Shown in pieces: positions 25,422 through 35,852 of a DNA stretch of 64,000 nt. Every line of letters starts with the position of its first letter. Position 1 is the stretch's first letter. The DNA lies in assembly GCA_020638855.1 (NCBI GenBank), contig JACKHT010000006.1, forward strand, positions 62,001 to 126,000. Direction: 5' to 3'. This stretch comes from Planctomycetota bacterium (lineage in GTDB: Bacteria > Planctomycetota > UBA1135 > GCA-002686595). A model generated the notes under the pieces. The model did not search any database. It was not told the DNA's origin and worked only from the letters and a program-made list of their open reading frames with translations. The position numbers and the translations under genes are program-made.

Positions 25422-26135
25422 ATGAACTCGCCTCGCACCACCCTGGCCTTCGCTGGTTTCGGCGAACGTTGGCTGCGCGCTGGATATCGGGTTTGCATAG
25501 CCCTTGGATTGCGTGCCTGGACCAACCGGGTGCGCAGTCGCTGGCTGGGCAAGGACCTGGAGCGGACGCTGGGTTTGGACTCGGCGCCCGTGCCACCGGG
25601 ACTCGAAGCCTGGAAGGTGCGCATCGACGCAAGGACACCCCCGGATAGCGCGGGAGTGAGCCCCGAAGCGCGCTTTGGCATGCTCTCGGCGCGCAAGACC
25701 GAGCCGCCGATCGCGCGCTGGGCGTATGGGTACCTCTTGGCACGCAGTCACTTCGGAGCGGGCCATTTGGAGGTGGCGTTCTATTACTCTGGGCAAACCG
25801 TGTCCTTGTACGCGCTTCGCAATGTGGCCCAAGGAACGGCTAGGCGCTGGGGTTGGAATCTTGGTAGGGATTGCCTCGGTCCTCCGGAGGGTCAGGCGCT
25901 GTGGAACCTCGTCGATGGCATCGCCCAGCTTTGGAGCGAGCGGGGCCTTCACGTGCGATTGTGCCAACCCGAGGAATGCTTGGCCCTGGCGGTGAACCCG
26001 CGCTGGATCTCCCCGGCCCAACGCAAGGAGGTGATGGCGCGCTTGTATGCGCGCTATGTTCATTACCAGCGATGGTCGACCGAGCGAGCCCCTCGGAGGG
26101 CCATCCGCCGTGCCAAATCCTTCCACGCAATCTAG
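25422..26135 (+). CDS. Hypothetical protein, 237 residues
   Basis: I do not recognise a family. The protein is soluble-looking, rich in Arg and Trp, and has no signal peptide or membrane segment. Notable stretches are A-R-W-A-Y-G-Y-L-L-A-R-S-H-F-G and V-A-F-Y-Y-S-G-Q-T near the middle, and Y-A-R-Y-V-H-Y-Q-R-W near the C-terminus. The coding choice rests on one long uninterrupted frame with sensible composition and an ATG preceded by an AT-rich segment. It stands alone, with gaps of more than 300 bp on both sides. Confidence 0.6.
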   Translation: MNSPRTTLAFAGFGERWLRAGYRVCIALGLRAWTNRVRSRWLGKDLERTLGLDSAPVPPGLEAWKVRIDARTPPDSAGVSPEARFGMLSARKTEPPIARWAYGYLLARSHFGAGHLEVAFYYSGQTVSLYALRNVAQGTARRWGWNLGRDCLGPPEGQALWNLVDGIAQLWSERGLHVRLCQPEECLALAVNPRWISPAQRKEVMARLYARYVHYQRWSTERAPRRAIRRAKSFHAI

Positions 26136-26466
26136 ACCGCCTCCGGAACCTTCTTGGAAACATGTCCGATGCAAATCGCCTCGGGTGCCCCGGGGTCCCT
26201 CCCCACTCGGGATGAACCGGGTAGTCCGAGTTCGCTTCCCCCGGAAAGGTCTGCGCCTTGGAAGCAACGGTGTGCGGGTGCACTCCGCTTTGGCTTTGGC
26301 GGTTTGTGGTGGATGGGAATCCGCGCCAGTGGAGATGGAAGCCGGGGATTCGAGGGCGTACCGTTGGTCGAGGCTCCCGCCTTCCGATCCTGAGCGTGAG
26401 TCGCATTTGGCCTATCCACTGGGTGCCACTGCCGTGGGCCCAGCACCCCACAGCCCCACCCAAACC
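26136..26466. other. Intergenic region without a gene
   Basis: About 330 bp upstream of the thioredoxin lipoprotein gene. The frame of that gene is open through it, but the translation is low-complexity and no signal sequence starts before 26467. No promoter or terminator stands out. Confidence 0.4.
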
Positions 26467-27024
26467 ATGAAAACCGTCACCTCGATCCTCGCTTGCTGCT
26501 TGGCTTTGCCGCTGTTCACCCTCAGCTGTGCAGGTACGAACCAGGCGAGTACCGATGCCACACCCGCCCAAACCCATTCCAAAGTGAACGCGGATGGGGC
26601 CTCTGCTGCCATCCCCGCGAGCTTCTACACGGTGGATCACTACGACGAAGCCCGCGACGCCAGCGCCGACCTACGCGCCACGATTGCGCGCGCGCAAATC
26701 GAGCACAAGCGCATCCTCTTGCAAGTGGGTGGGGATTGGTGCCATTGGTGCAAGCAAATGAGCCATTTCCTCGAAACCAACCCGGCGGTACGCGCCGCGG
26801 TGGAGGACAATTTTGTGCTCATGAAGGTCACCTGGACCATGGAGCACAAGAACGAGGCGTTCCTATCGCAGTATCCCCAAGTCGAAGCGTTCCCCCACCT
26901 CTTCGTATTGGAGAGCGACGGCACCTTCCTGCACTCGCAGGGCACCAGCGAGCTCGAGCAGGGCGACGGGTACAACGAAGCGGTCTACCTCAAGTTCTTG
27001 AGGGCCTGGGCACCTTCCAAGTAG
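26467..27024 (+). CDS. Thioredoxin-fold lipoprotein with W-C-H-W-C motif
   Basis: The 185-residue protein begins with a lipoprotein signal ending F-T-L-S-C, so it is anchored outside the cytoplasm. Residues about 60-180 are a thioredoxin-like domain of the DUF255/thioredoxin_7 kind. It has G-G-D-W-C-H-W-C-K-Q-M with Cys92 and Cys95, and a proline in E-A-F-P-H-L-F-V-L, the counterpart of the cis-proline. It probably reduces or isomerises disulfides in exported proteins. Unlike the redoxin at 10449, both active-site positions are encoded by ordinary cysteine codons. Confidence 0.85.
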   Translation: MKTVTSILACCLALPLFTLSCAGTNQASTDATPAQTHSKVNADGASAAIPASFYTVDHYDEARDASADLRATIARAQIEHKRILLQVGGDWCHWCKQMSHFLETNPAVRAAVEDNFVLMKVTWTMEHKNEAFLSQYPQVEAFPHLFVLESDGTFLHSQGTSELEQGDGYNEAVYLKFLRAWAPSK

Positions 27025-27280
27025 GTCGCCCCCTCCGCGCGAAGCCCTCACCAGGGTACGCATTTCCGGCATAGCGAGCTGCATGGGATCTACGGCGGGC
27101 ACTCCGGGAACGGCGGTGCTCGCCGACTTCGCGGAATGCAGGGGGCAACCCATCGGGTCTTGCGCCTCCCCCTTGAGGGCTTGCACTCCGCAGGCCCCTA
27201 GAAACCTAGGGTCGCCTGGGTTTCCCCTGCCAGCCATGGGGCACTTGGCTTGGAAGGCCGAGTGCCACACGCTCGCCCGA

Positions 27281-29038
<1,758 letters not shown>

Positions 29039-29336
29039 GGGGAACCTGGGACCTTCGCCCGATCGCGGGGGGCCTCATATCGTTCCCACTGTAGGCCCCC
29101 ACCGGATCAAAACGAAGGGCTGGATAGGTCTCCAATATGCCAAACAGGCGGGAGTGTGGAAGTGGTACAAGCATGACTTGGCTCTCTGGTCGAAAGATCC
29201 TCTCAGGGGGCAACGTTAAGACCCGACGATATGCCCTTGAGTTGCACCTCCACTCTGGGCTTTCGGCTTTGGCTTCCACACGCAAGCCAGTCAGTCCCGT
29301 TTGCTATCGTGTAGGACCCAAGCGGACGACCCCACC

Positions 29337-29735
29337 ATGACCGGCGAACGCGACCTCCCCACGCTCCTCGCCCAACTGGCGCCCGTTCTGATGGAAGGCG
29401 AATTCGTGTTCCTCAGCTTTCCCGATGCGCACTACGGGGACCACGCCGAGCTGGCCCCCGTTGCGGCCTGCCGAGAGTCCGAGGGCTGGACCCTGGTCGT
29501 ACCCAAGGCCACGGCCGATGCCCATGGCCTCGCCTACCAAGGCACCTTCCAAGCCATCACCCTGAGCGTGCACTCCAGCCTGCAGGCGATCGGCTTGACG
29601 GCGTGGGTGGCGCAAAGGCTCGCCGAACATCAGATCAGCGCGAATGTCGTCGCTGGTTTCTACCATGACCACATTTTTGTCCCGACCGGGGATTCCGAAC
29701 GCGCCTTGATTGCCCTAAAGCAGGAGCTCCCTTAA
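29337..29735 (+). CDS. ACT-domain protein (DUF2241-like)
   Basis: This 132-residue protein resembles small two-ACT-fold proteins. Clear features are F-V-F-L-S-F-P-D-A near residue 25, E-G-W-T-L-V-V-P-K in the middle and F-Y-H-D-H-I-F-V-P near the end. ACT domains bind amino acids and regulate metabolism, but for this group no ligand is established. The ATG at 29337 lies 24 nt after a TATCGT hexamer. The alpha/beta-hydrolase gene begins 52 bp downstream and may be in the same transcript. Confidence 0.75.
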   Translation: MTGERDLPTLLAQLAPVLMEGEFVFLSFPDAHYGDHAELAPVAACRESEGWTLVVPKATADAHGLAYQGTFQAITLSVHSSLQAIGLTAWVAQRLAEHQISANVVAGFYHDHIFVPTGDSERALIALKQELP

Positions 29736-29787
29736 GGGAACTTGTGATTCGATCCCCACCTCGACTCCCCTTGCCGACAAACTCCCC

Positions 29788-30585
29788 ATGCATGTGACCC
29801 ACCACGCCGGCTGCGATTTGCACCATGTCTTCCACGGCAAGGGCCCCGCCGCGCTCTTCTTGCATGGTTTCCCGCTCGACCACACCATGTGGAGCGACCA
29901 ACTTCCTGCGCTCGCAGACCTGCGCGAGTGCATCGCGCCGGACCTGCGCGGGTTTGGACGGTCCGAGGCCAGCACGAACGCCGTGCTCACGATGGACCAA
30001 ATCGCCAGCGACGCCGCCGCGGTCTTGGATGCACGCGGCATCGAAACGGTGGACCTCATCGGTTTCTCGATGGGTGGCTACGCCGCCCTAGCCTTCGCGG
30101 AGCACTACCCCAAGCGGTTGCGCTCACTGGTCTTGATCGATACGCGCGCGGGCGCGGACGATGCTGCCGGCCAAGCCAAACGCAAGGCCTCCGCCGAGCG
30201 CCTGGTCGAAGTGGGCCGTTTGGCCTGGGGCACCGACACAATCGCCGCGCTGCTGGCCCCAAACGCTGCGCTCGGCGCGCGTGCCCGCATGCGGACGATG
30301 ATCGAGCACACCCCCTATGAAACAATCGTGGCCGCCCAGTTGGGCATGGCAGAACGGCCCGATCGGACGCGGGTGCTCGCCACGATTTCGGTGCCGACCA
30401 CGGTCATCGTCGGGGAACTCGACGCGCTCACTCCCCCCGATCAAGCGCGCGCCATGGTCGCGACGCTACCCAACGCGAAGCTCGTCGTGGTACCCGGCGC
30501 GGGTCACATGTCCCCCATCGAAGCCCCCGAAGCGGTGATCGCCGCCCTACGCGGGCACTTCCAGAGTTTGCCCACTTTGGGGTAG
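29788..30585 (+). CDS. Alpha/beta-hydrolase fold enzyme
   Basis: The 265-residue protein has the full catalytic set of the fold. The oxyanion segment is L-H-G-F-P-L-D, the nucleophile Ser94 lies in G-F-S-M-G-G, the acid Asp212 in G-E-L-D-A-L-T-P, and the base His240 in G-A-G-H-M-S-P. It resembles esterases and 3-oxoadipate enol-lactonases, but the specific substrate cannot be inferred. No signal peptide is present, so it is cytoplasmic. The gene follows the ACT-domain gene closely. Confidence 0.88.
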   Translation: MHVTHHAGCDLHHVFHGKGPAALFLHGFPLDHTMWSDQLPALADLRECIAPDLRGFGRSEASTNAVLTMDQIASDAAAVLDARGIETVDLIGFSMGGYAALAFAEHYPKRLRSLVLIDTRAGADDAAGQAKRKASAERLVEVGRLAWGTDTIAALLAPNAALGARARMRTMIEHTPYETIVAAQLGMAERPDRTRVLATISVPTTVIVGELDALTPPDQARAMVATLPNAKLVVVPGAGHMSPIEAPEAVIAALRGHFQSLPTLG

Positions 30586-30705
30586 GTACGAAGGTAGGGA
30601 CTCGAACGCCTGCGTTGGCCGAGCCAACAGCCCCCCTGCCAACATCACCGCGTCGCCTGTTGGAGGTCGTTTCCAATCCAAGCGAGAGGCGCTAGGCTGA
30701 CAGCG

Positions 30706-31236
30706 ATGAGTTTCCCCTCGAAGGCTGTCTGGGCAGCATGTTGGCTGCTTCTCTTGTTGTTCCCGGTAAGCTGTTCGAAGACTTCCCAGAGGCCGGATCC
30801 TACCCCTAGCGACGCTGCGAAGGCTAGCACGCCGATCGAGCCGATTCGCATCTACTTGAGCCGGTCTGGGTGCTATGGGACTTGCCCGGTCTATTCGGTT
30901 GTGGCCGACCAAACGGGCCAGGTGACCTTCTCGGGAGAGAGGTACGTGAAATCCGAGGGGCGGCACTCCTACACCATCGAACCCAGCGTCGTACGCACCT
31001 TAGCGGACGAGCTCTTGGATGCCGGGTTCCTCGATTTCACGCAGGAGCAAGTCGACGATTGCCAGGAAGAGTGGACCGATGATTCTTCGGTCGTGCTCAC
31101 CTTGGAGTATGGCGACACCAAGCACGCGACCAACCACTACCTGGGGTGCACGGGCGGTCCAATCCACGAACTCCTGACCCACCTGGAAGATCGCGTCGAC
31201 GAAGCCCTGCAGACCAAGCAGTGGATTGGGGAGTGA
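30706..31236 (+). CDS. DUF6438 lipoprotein
   Basis: The 176-residue protein starts with a lipoprotein signal ending F-P-V-S-C-S. The mature part carries the DUF6438 hallmark R-S-G-C-Y-G-T-C-P-V-Y-S-V with two cysteines, followed by a beta-rich domain including G-Q-V-T-F-S-G. A later cysteine pair is in D-D-C-Q and L-G-C-T. Function is unknown. TAGGCT stands 7 nt before the ATG with no Shine-Dalgarno, which predicts a leaderless mRNA. Confidence 0.8.
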   Translation: MSFPSKAVWAACWLLLLLFPVSCSKTSQRPDPTPSDAAKASTPIEPIRIYLSRSGCYGTCPVYSVVADQTGQVTFSGERYVKSEGRHSYTIEPSVVRTLADELLDAGFLDFTQEQVDDCQEEWTDDSSVVLTLEYGDTKHATNHYLGCTGGPIHELLTHLEDRVDEALQTKQWIGE

Positions 31237-31466
31237 AAGCGCGAGGCGCAGTTGCTACAGGGTTTCCACGACCCAGAACTTCCAACTGGAATTTCCAACT
31301 GGGCCCACCGGCTAGATCTCATCCGCCCTTGAGGCCTTGGACCCTGCACCGTGCGTGTCCAACCCCAGAGTCGGAAACCATGCGACGGGACTCCGTGGGC
31401 TTGCCCGTTCCTGGCCCGCTCCCGGTGGCATCGCTAGCCCGTGGCGACGTATCGTGGGCCCAAGAC

Positions 31467-32177
31467 ATGGCTCGTTTCCAGATACCCAGCGGCTACTCCC
31501 GCATCCACATCGTAACCAGCTTCGAAGAGCTGGTCGCGACTCCCTTGGTCGCCGGCACCAACGCCCTGTGTTGGCCGAGGGAGCTTCCCGGCGACTTTGG
31601 GGAAGTCGTGAAAGCCTTGGGGCCCGGTGCGGGGATCGAGGACCTGGATGATGCGCGGATCGCCAAGTTGAAACTGAGCGCGGCTGGGCGCAGAGCCGCC
31701 GAGCTGCTGCTCGAAGACCAGCGCAGGTTGCGCGACCTCCACCTCGACCCCGTACTCAATGCCATCCACGAGTACCGCCGCGACGAAGGACCTGGCCCGG
31801 TCTCCACCGACGTGTTTTCGTTCCACGTCGATAGCGCGCCGGTCGAGACCGACACGTGGCTCTGCTCGTACTTCGGGGCACCCACCGAGGGCCTACGCAA
31901 CGACCAAGCGCGCCGGCACGTGGACCTTCCCAAGACGCGCGCTGCGCTCCTGGAGCGTTTTGGAGGCGAGGATGCAGGCGAATTCAGCGAGTACCTGCGC
32001 GAGCACCACTTCGACCTGCACTACGCGGCCGAACCGAACGCGGAACCCTTCTCGTTCGGGTTGGGGAATCTGTGGCGCGTGGCCGTGCAGTGGCCCGGTT
32101 GCCCCGTCCCCGCTTTCATCCACCGCGCCCCCGCGATGGTCCCTGGCCAGCCGCCACGCTTGCTCTTGATCAGCTAG
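31467..32177 (+). CDS. DUF1826-like protein
   Basis: The 236-residue cytoplasmic protein resembles the DUF1826 family. The segment S-F-H-V-D in the middle, the following T-W-L-C-S-Y-F-G-A-P-T-E, and the closing A-F-I-H-R-A-P ending R-L-L-L-I correspond to conserved regions I recall for that family. The spaced histidines suggest a metal site. The open frame extends upstream to 31146, but only from 31467 (M-A-R-F-Q-I-P) does it look like protein. Function unknown and the family match is moderate. Confidence 0.5.
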   Translation: MARFQIPSGYSRIHIVTSFEELVATPLVAGTNALCWPRELPGDFGEVVKALGPGAGIEDLDDARIAKLKLSAAGRRAAELLLEDQRRLRDLHLDPVLNAIHEYRRDEGPGPVSTDVFSFHVDSAPVETDTWLCSYFGAPTEGLRNDQARRHVDLPKTRAALLERFGGEDAGEFSEYLREHHFDLHYAAEPNAEPFSFGLGNLWRVAVQWPGCPVPAFIHRAPAMVPGQPPRLLLIS

Positions 32178-32241
32178 CAGGCTCCTGCCCACCCATCCAG
32201 TTCCCCTGCTTCCGCGCAAAGTACCCCAGACTGATCCAGAA

Positions 32242-32277
32242 GGGCCGTGACCGCAGGAAGTCCTGCTGCCACGGCCC
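32242..32277. terminator. Hairpin between convergent genes
   Basis: GGGCCGTG pairs with CACGGCCC, and an inner GCAGGA/TCCTGC stem extends it. It lies 65 bp after the DUF1826-like stop and 25 bp before the stop of the opposite gene. There is no T tract, so it may act as a barrier rather than a classic terminator. Confidence 0.5.
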
Positions 32278-32302
32278 CTCGATCCTTCGCTAGCTACGCA
32301 GC

Positions 32303-33373
32303 CTAGGGGAACGTGATCGAAACCCCGCTCGAAAGATTGGAGGCACCCGCGCCAGCCGGAGTGTCGCGGTACCAAGCTTGGAAGTGCCAGGTTTCGCCCG
32401 CCACAATGGAGGGGCTCCCCGGCAGGGGCAAGGTCAAAGGAACATCAAAGCCACTCCCCACGGTGGACGTTCCACCCAGGTTTTGCATGACCCCACCCGC
32501 GTCGAACTGTCCCAGCGAAAAGCGATCGCTGCCCGATAGGTTGTAGCGTCCCAGCGGGTCGACCGAATCCATGCACAGCGTCCCGTTCCCCAGCGTGATG
32601 CCAGGGCTCGTGATCGAGGTACCCACCAGGAAGTACCCGAACTCGGCCGTCGGCCCGTTGGACACCTCCAGGTGCAAGTCCGCTCCCAGCCCCGTTCCGA
32701 CGCTGGCCTCGATTTGGGCCGAAAGGCCCGTCGAGTTCACCGCCGCCGGATCGCAGAACGGCGTCCCGACCGTGGTGGTGAGCGCTTCTATCGAAAGGGA
32801 TTGGATGTCGGCGACCAGCAGCTGGCCCATGGTGAGCGGTTCTTGCAGGATCACCTTCGCCGTGTTGGCCGGGAAGGGTCCCGGGTAGGTGCCTGCGGCT
32901 TGCGCAATGTCCTGGGACGGGATCAACTGGCCGGTAGAATCGAATACGGCGATCACAAACGTTTCCATCGAAACGGCGGAGACTTCGCCGGTTACGAGCA
33001 AGAAGTCACCACCCATACCTTGCGGTGCGCTTGCCAAACTGACGGTGTTCGGACCCGTGTTGGTACTGATCAAGGCGCTGGCCGTACCAATCCGCATGGC
33101 CGCGTGGGCCACGTCCAAGTCGTAGGTCCAGTATTCGGGGGTCACCACCGTAGGCACGTTGAACAACTCCATGGAGGCGATCAGCGTATCCCCCACGACG
33201 GCCCCATCGAAGGGCGCGCTGGGCGCCGTGTTGATCGTCGTCACGGTTGCGGTGACGCGGATCACGTAGTCACCCGCCGAAGCGGAGGACGCCAAAGGAA
33301 GCAGGAACAGGCCAAGGCCCAGGGCCTTGGTGCAGGGGGTGGGCAGGAGTTGCATGGGAGAGCGTCGTTGCAT
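32303..33373 (-). CDS. Secreted protein with shared C-terminal domain (copy 3)
   Basis: The 356-residue protein has a signal peptide ending A-S-S-A-S-A-G. Residues about 35-200 form a beta-rich domain, unlike those of the other three copies, with V-I-R-V-T-A-T-V-T-T-I-N at its start. Residues 206-356 are the shared tail: F-C-D-P-A-A-V-N-S-T-G, F-G-Y-F-L-V-G-T, L-C-M-D, G-R-Y-N, G-E-T-W-H-F-Q and S-N-L-S-S-G. It ends in F-P, one residue longer than the others. Two starts fit (33373 and 33355), and neither has a Shine-Dalgarno. Function unknown. Confidence 0.82.
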   Translation of the reverse strand: MQRRSPMQLLPTPCTKALGLGLFLLPLASSASAGDYVIRVTATVTTINTAPSAPFDGAVVGDTLIASMELFNVPTVVTPEYWTYDLDVAHAAMRIGTASALISTNTGPNTVSLASAPQGMGGDFLLVTGEVSAVSMETFVIAVFDSTGQLIPSQDIAQAAGTYPGPFPANTAKVILQEPLTMGQLLVADIQSLSIEALTTTVGTPFCDPAAVNSTGLSAQIEASVGTGLGADLHLEVSNGPTAEFGYFLVGTSITSPGITLGNGTLCMDSVDPLGRYNLSGSDRFSLGQFDAGGVMQNLGGTSTVGSGFDVPLTLPLPGSPSIVAGETWHFQAWYRDTPAGAGASNLSSGVSITFP

Positions 33374-33599
33374 GGGGACGAGGCACGCAGGGAGCGAGCT
33401 CCCGGGGAGTGACGTGCGGAAGGCCGCCGACAGCGAGAGAGCGTCAGCAGGGCAAGAGGGCTGACTCTAGCAAGAAATCCAGCCCAGCTTGCGCTAGTTC
33501 GAGACATGCGGACGGCCTTCGCCCATGGCGCCGAGGGATCGCCCCCTGCCTCTGGTAGGAGTATCGATCTGGGACGCAGCCTGCGCGCCGACCGCGATG

Positions 33600-34631
33600 C
33601 TAGCGCTGGAACACGGGGTTGCCCGCGTTCAGGGCCTCCCAGCCAAACAAGGCCGAGACTTCCAGGAAGTGCACTTCCTTCGGGGCGGTGAGGATCCCCC
33701 CGAGCCCTTTCTGCCACACTCGCTGGGTGTCTTGCTGGCGGTTGGCGGGCGGCGACTCGATATCCCAAATGACCAGCTCGAGGATCCTTCGGGCCTGTTG
33801 GTCGGCACGCCGGCTGGCTTCGCATAGGTAGGGCAAGGCTTGGGGACCAAGCCGCACCAAAGCTGCGGCGGCGAGCTTGGCGTCGTAGGCGATGTCGTTG
33901 TCGAACAAATGCGGCACGAGCGCCGCGCATACGCCACCCGGGTCCAAAGTACTTCCCCACCAACCGAGCAAGTGGGCGGTGAGGAAGCGACGCTGGTGGT
34001 CGGCGGAGTTCAAGTCTCGCATCAAGGCCGACTCCTGCTGCTTCCCATGCTCCAAAAGAAATTGAGCGCAGTCGACTGCGTTGGAGGCCCAAAGAGATCG
34101 TTCGGAGATGCCGTCGTTCCCCAGGCCCTCCACCGAAACTTCCAAGAGCCGCAGACTCACTTCCGCGCGCTCTTGATGGACCAAGCTTTGGAGAATGGAA
34201 GCAGCCAATTGCCGTTCTTGGTAGTGGAGCGACCAAAGTGCGTCTTCGAAGCGCGGCGGATTCTCTTCGTAGCGACTGCGCAACTGATAGCACGCCTCCC
34301 ACACATCGTCTCGATCGTGCGAACTCGCCAAAATTGCGAAGAGCTCGTCGAGGGAGAGACGTCGCATAGCCGCCGCGCGTTCCCGGTCGCGATCCCGCCG
34401 GTCAAGCTCACGTCGTTCGACTCGTACCGGGGGGGCTGAGGGATCTATCCCCGTTCGTTCGATCGATGGGTCCGTCACAAAGTCCCGCAGCACGGCATCG
34501 ATGGTCTTTCCATTCGCAAGCTGCATGTCGTCCAGTTGCGCATAAGCAAAGGATGGGTGCGGCGGGCGCAAAAGCCACCCCGCTACCCCCAGCAACCCGG
34601 CCAACACCATCCAACGCCCCCCGCTTCGCAT
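33600..34631 (-). CDS. Secreted or anchored HEAT-repeat protein
   Basis: The 343-residue protein has an N-terminal hydrophobic segment (W-M-V-L-A-G-L-L-G-V-A-G-W-L-L) that can be a signal or anchor. After a charged linker, residues about 90-340 are helical and fit degenerate HEAT repeats, for example L-A-A-A-A-L-V-R-L-G-P-Q-A-L-P-Y-L. Such repeats mediate protein contacts. No enzyme motif. TAGGAT stands 6 nt before the ATG and there is no Shine-Dalgarno, so a leaderless mRNA is likely. A similar but larger HEAT protein is at 61552. Confidence 0.7.
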   Translation of the reverse strand: MRSGGRWMVLAGLLGVAGWLLRPPHPSFAYAQLDDMQLANGKTIDAVLRDFVTDPSIERTGIDPSAPPVRVERRELDRRDRDRERAAAMRRLSLDELFAILASSHDRDDVWEACYQLRSRYEENPPRFEDALWSLHYQERQLAASILQSLVHQERAEVSLRLLEVSVEGLGNDGISERSLWASNAVDCAQFLLEHGKQQESALMRDLNSADHQRRFLTAHLLGWWGSTLDPGGVCAALVPHLFDNDIAYDAKLAAAALVRLGPQALPYLCEASRRADQQARRILELVIWDIESPPANRQQDTQRVWQKGLGGILTAPKEVHFLEVSALFGWEALNAGNPVFQR

Positions 34632-34879
34632 CCTTGGATCCTAGGGGAGCGCAGGCCCAGCCCGGGATGGGCTCCGAAGGGATCCTGGGCCGACCCCGAA
34701 ATCGGGATCTAGGCAAGCCGGCCCCATTCGCCAACCGGCCAACCTAGGCCAAGCGGCTCCAGCAGCCGCGGATCGCAATCGGGGTTCGCATGCAACTTCC
34801 TGCGCGGGCCCACCCGCGCTGGATCACAAACCTCCAGATAGCCAGCGCACCGGATGTCCGCTACAACCCGAGTCCAACC

Positions 34880-35818
34880 ATGCTGTACCGAATTCCATTC
34901 CTTCCATGGCTGCTCGTCGCCACCGTCGTGGGATGCAGCCCGCGCTTGGCGGAGCCCACAAGCGAGCACCCTTCCTCCGGCAAACAGCAACCCATCGTGA
35001 GGAAGGTGGATCACATCTTGCTCGAATCCACCGACGCACGCGCTTTGTTCGTGCTGCTCAGCGAATCGTTGCAAATGCCCGTCTCTTGGCCCATGGCCGA
35101 CTTCGGTGATTTCGCGAGCGGGGGTGTGTCGCTGGGCAACGTCCAGCTGGAGGTCCTAAGGGCTGGGGACAGGATTGCGGACGAGCCACGAGCGCGCTTC
35201 TTGGGGTTCGCGCTCGAGCCGGAGCCCCTCGAACGCAGCCTGCCCGAGCTTCGGACACGCCAGATCCCCTTCGGCCAGCCAGCACCCTTTCGATCACGGC
35301 GCCTTTTGGACATGGGCAAGACGCTCTGGACCACGGTCTCGATGCCCACGATTTCGCGGGATGCTGCGGAAATCTTCCTGTGCGAGTACGCCAGCGAGCC
35401 GGAGGATGATCAAACATCCGACGAAGGCGCCCCCCCGACTCCAGCTGGAGGTCCCTTATCAATTCGGAAGGCACGCGAAATCGTCTACGGCACGACCGAT
35501 CCGCAAGCATTGCACGATGCGTGGCGCGCGCTGCTTGACGAGTCGAGCTTCCAAGCGCCAGATACTTGGTTGCTAGGATCCGGCCCCGCGATCCGCATTG
35601 TCCTAGCGGATAGCAACTCGATCCGAGCCTTGGTGATCCAGGTGGCTTCGCTCGCGCAGGCCCGGAGCTTCTTGGAGAGCCTCGCGATTCCGATGCGAGA
35701 AGATGCCGCCGCGATCACCCTCCACGCACCCTCGCTTGCGGGAGCCACCATCACCCTCGTGCAGGGCGACGACGCACCGGGGCAACCCTCCGGCGAAGCC
35801 GCTCCCCTACCCCATTAA
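34880..35818 (+). CDS. Lipoprotein with glyoxalase/VOC-like fold
   Basis: The 312-residue protein starts with a lipoprotein signal ending V-V-G-C. The mature sequence begins a VOC-type pattern: V-R-K-V-D-H-I-L-L-E-S-T-D-A-R-A, which is the first beta-alpha unit, and V-S-L-G-N-V-Q-L-E-V-L-R. A second half from about residue 195 (I-R-K-A-R-E-I-V-Y-G-T-T-D) repeats the layout. VOC proteins include lyases, isomerases and binding proteins, so no reaction can be given. A longer open frame begins at 34790, but 34880 opens the lipoprotein signal. Confidence 0.65.
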   Translation: MLYRIPFLPWLLVATVVGCSPRLAEPTSEHPSSGKQQPIVRKVDHILLESTDARALFVLLSESLQMPVSWPMADFGDFASGGVSLGNVQLEVLRAGDRIADEPRARFLGFALEPEPLERSLPELRTRQIPFGQPAPFRSRRLLDMGKTLWTTVSMPTISRDAAEIFLCEYASEPEDDQTSDEGAPPTPAGGPLSIRKAREIVYGTTDPQALHDAWRALLDESSFQAPDTWLLGSGPAIRIVLADSNSIRALVIQVASLAQARSFLESLAIPMREDAAAITLHAPSLAGATITLVQGDDAPGQPSGEAAPLPH

Positions 35819-35852
35819 GGGCGAGGAGCTCTCGTCCCGGCTTGCTCAGGGT

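Noticed and set aside
30588..30625. Minus-strand GTTCGAGTCC string like a tRNA T-loop
   Set aside because: The flanking bases do not pair into a T-arm and no acceptor or anticodon arm can be formed.
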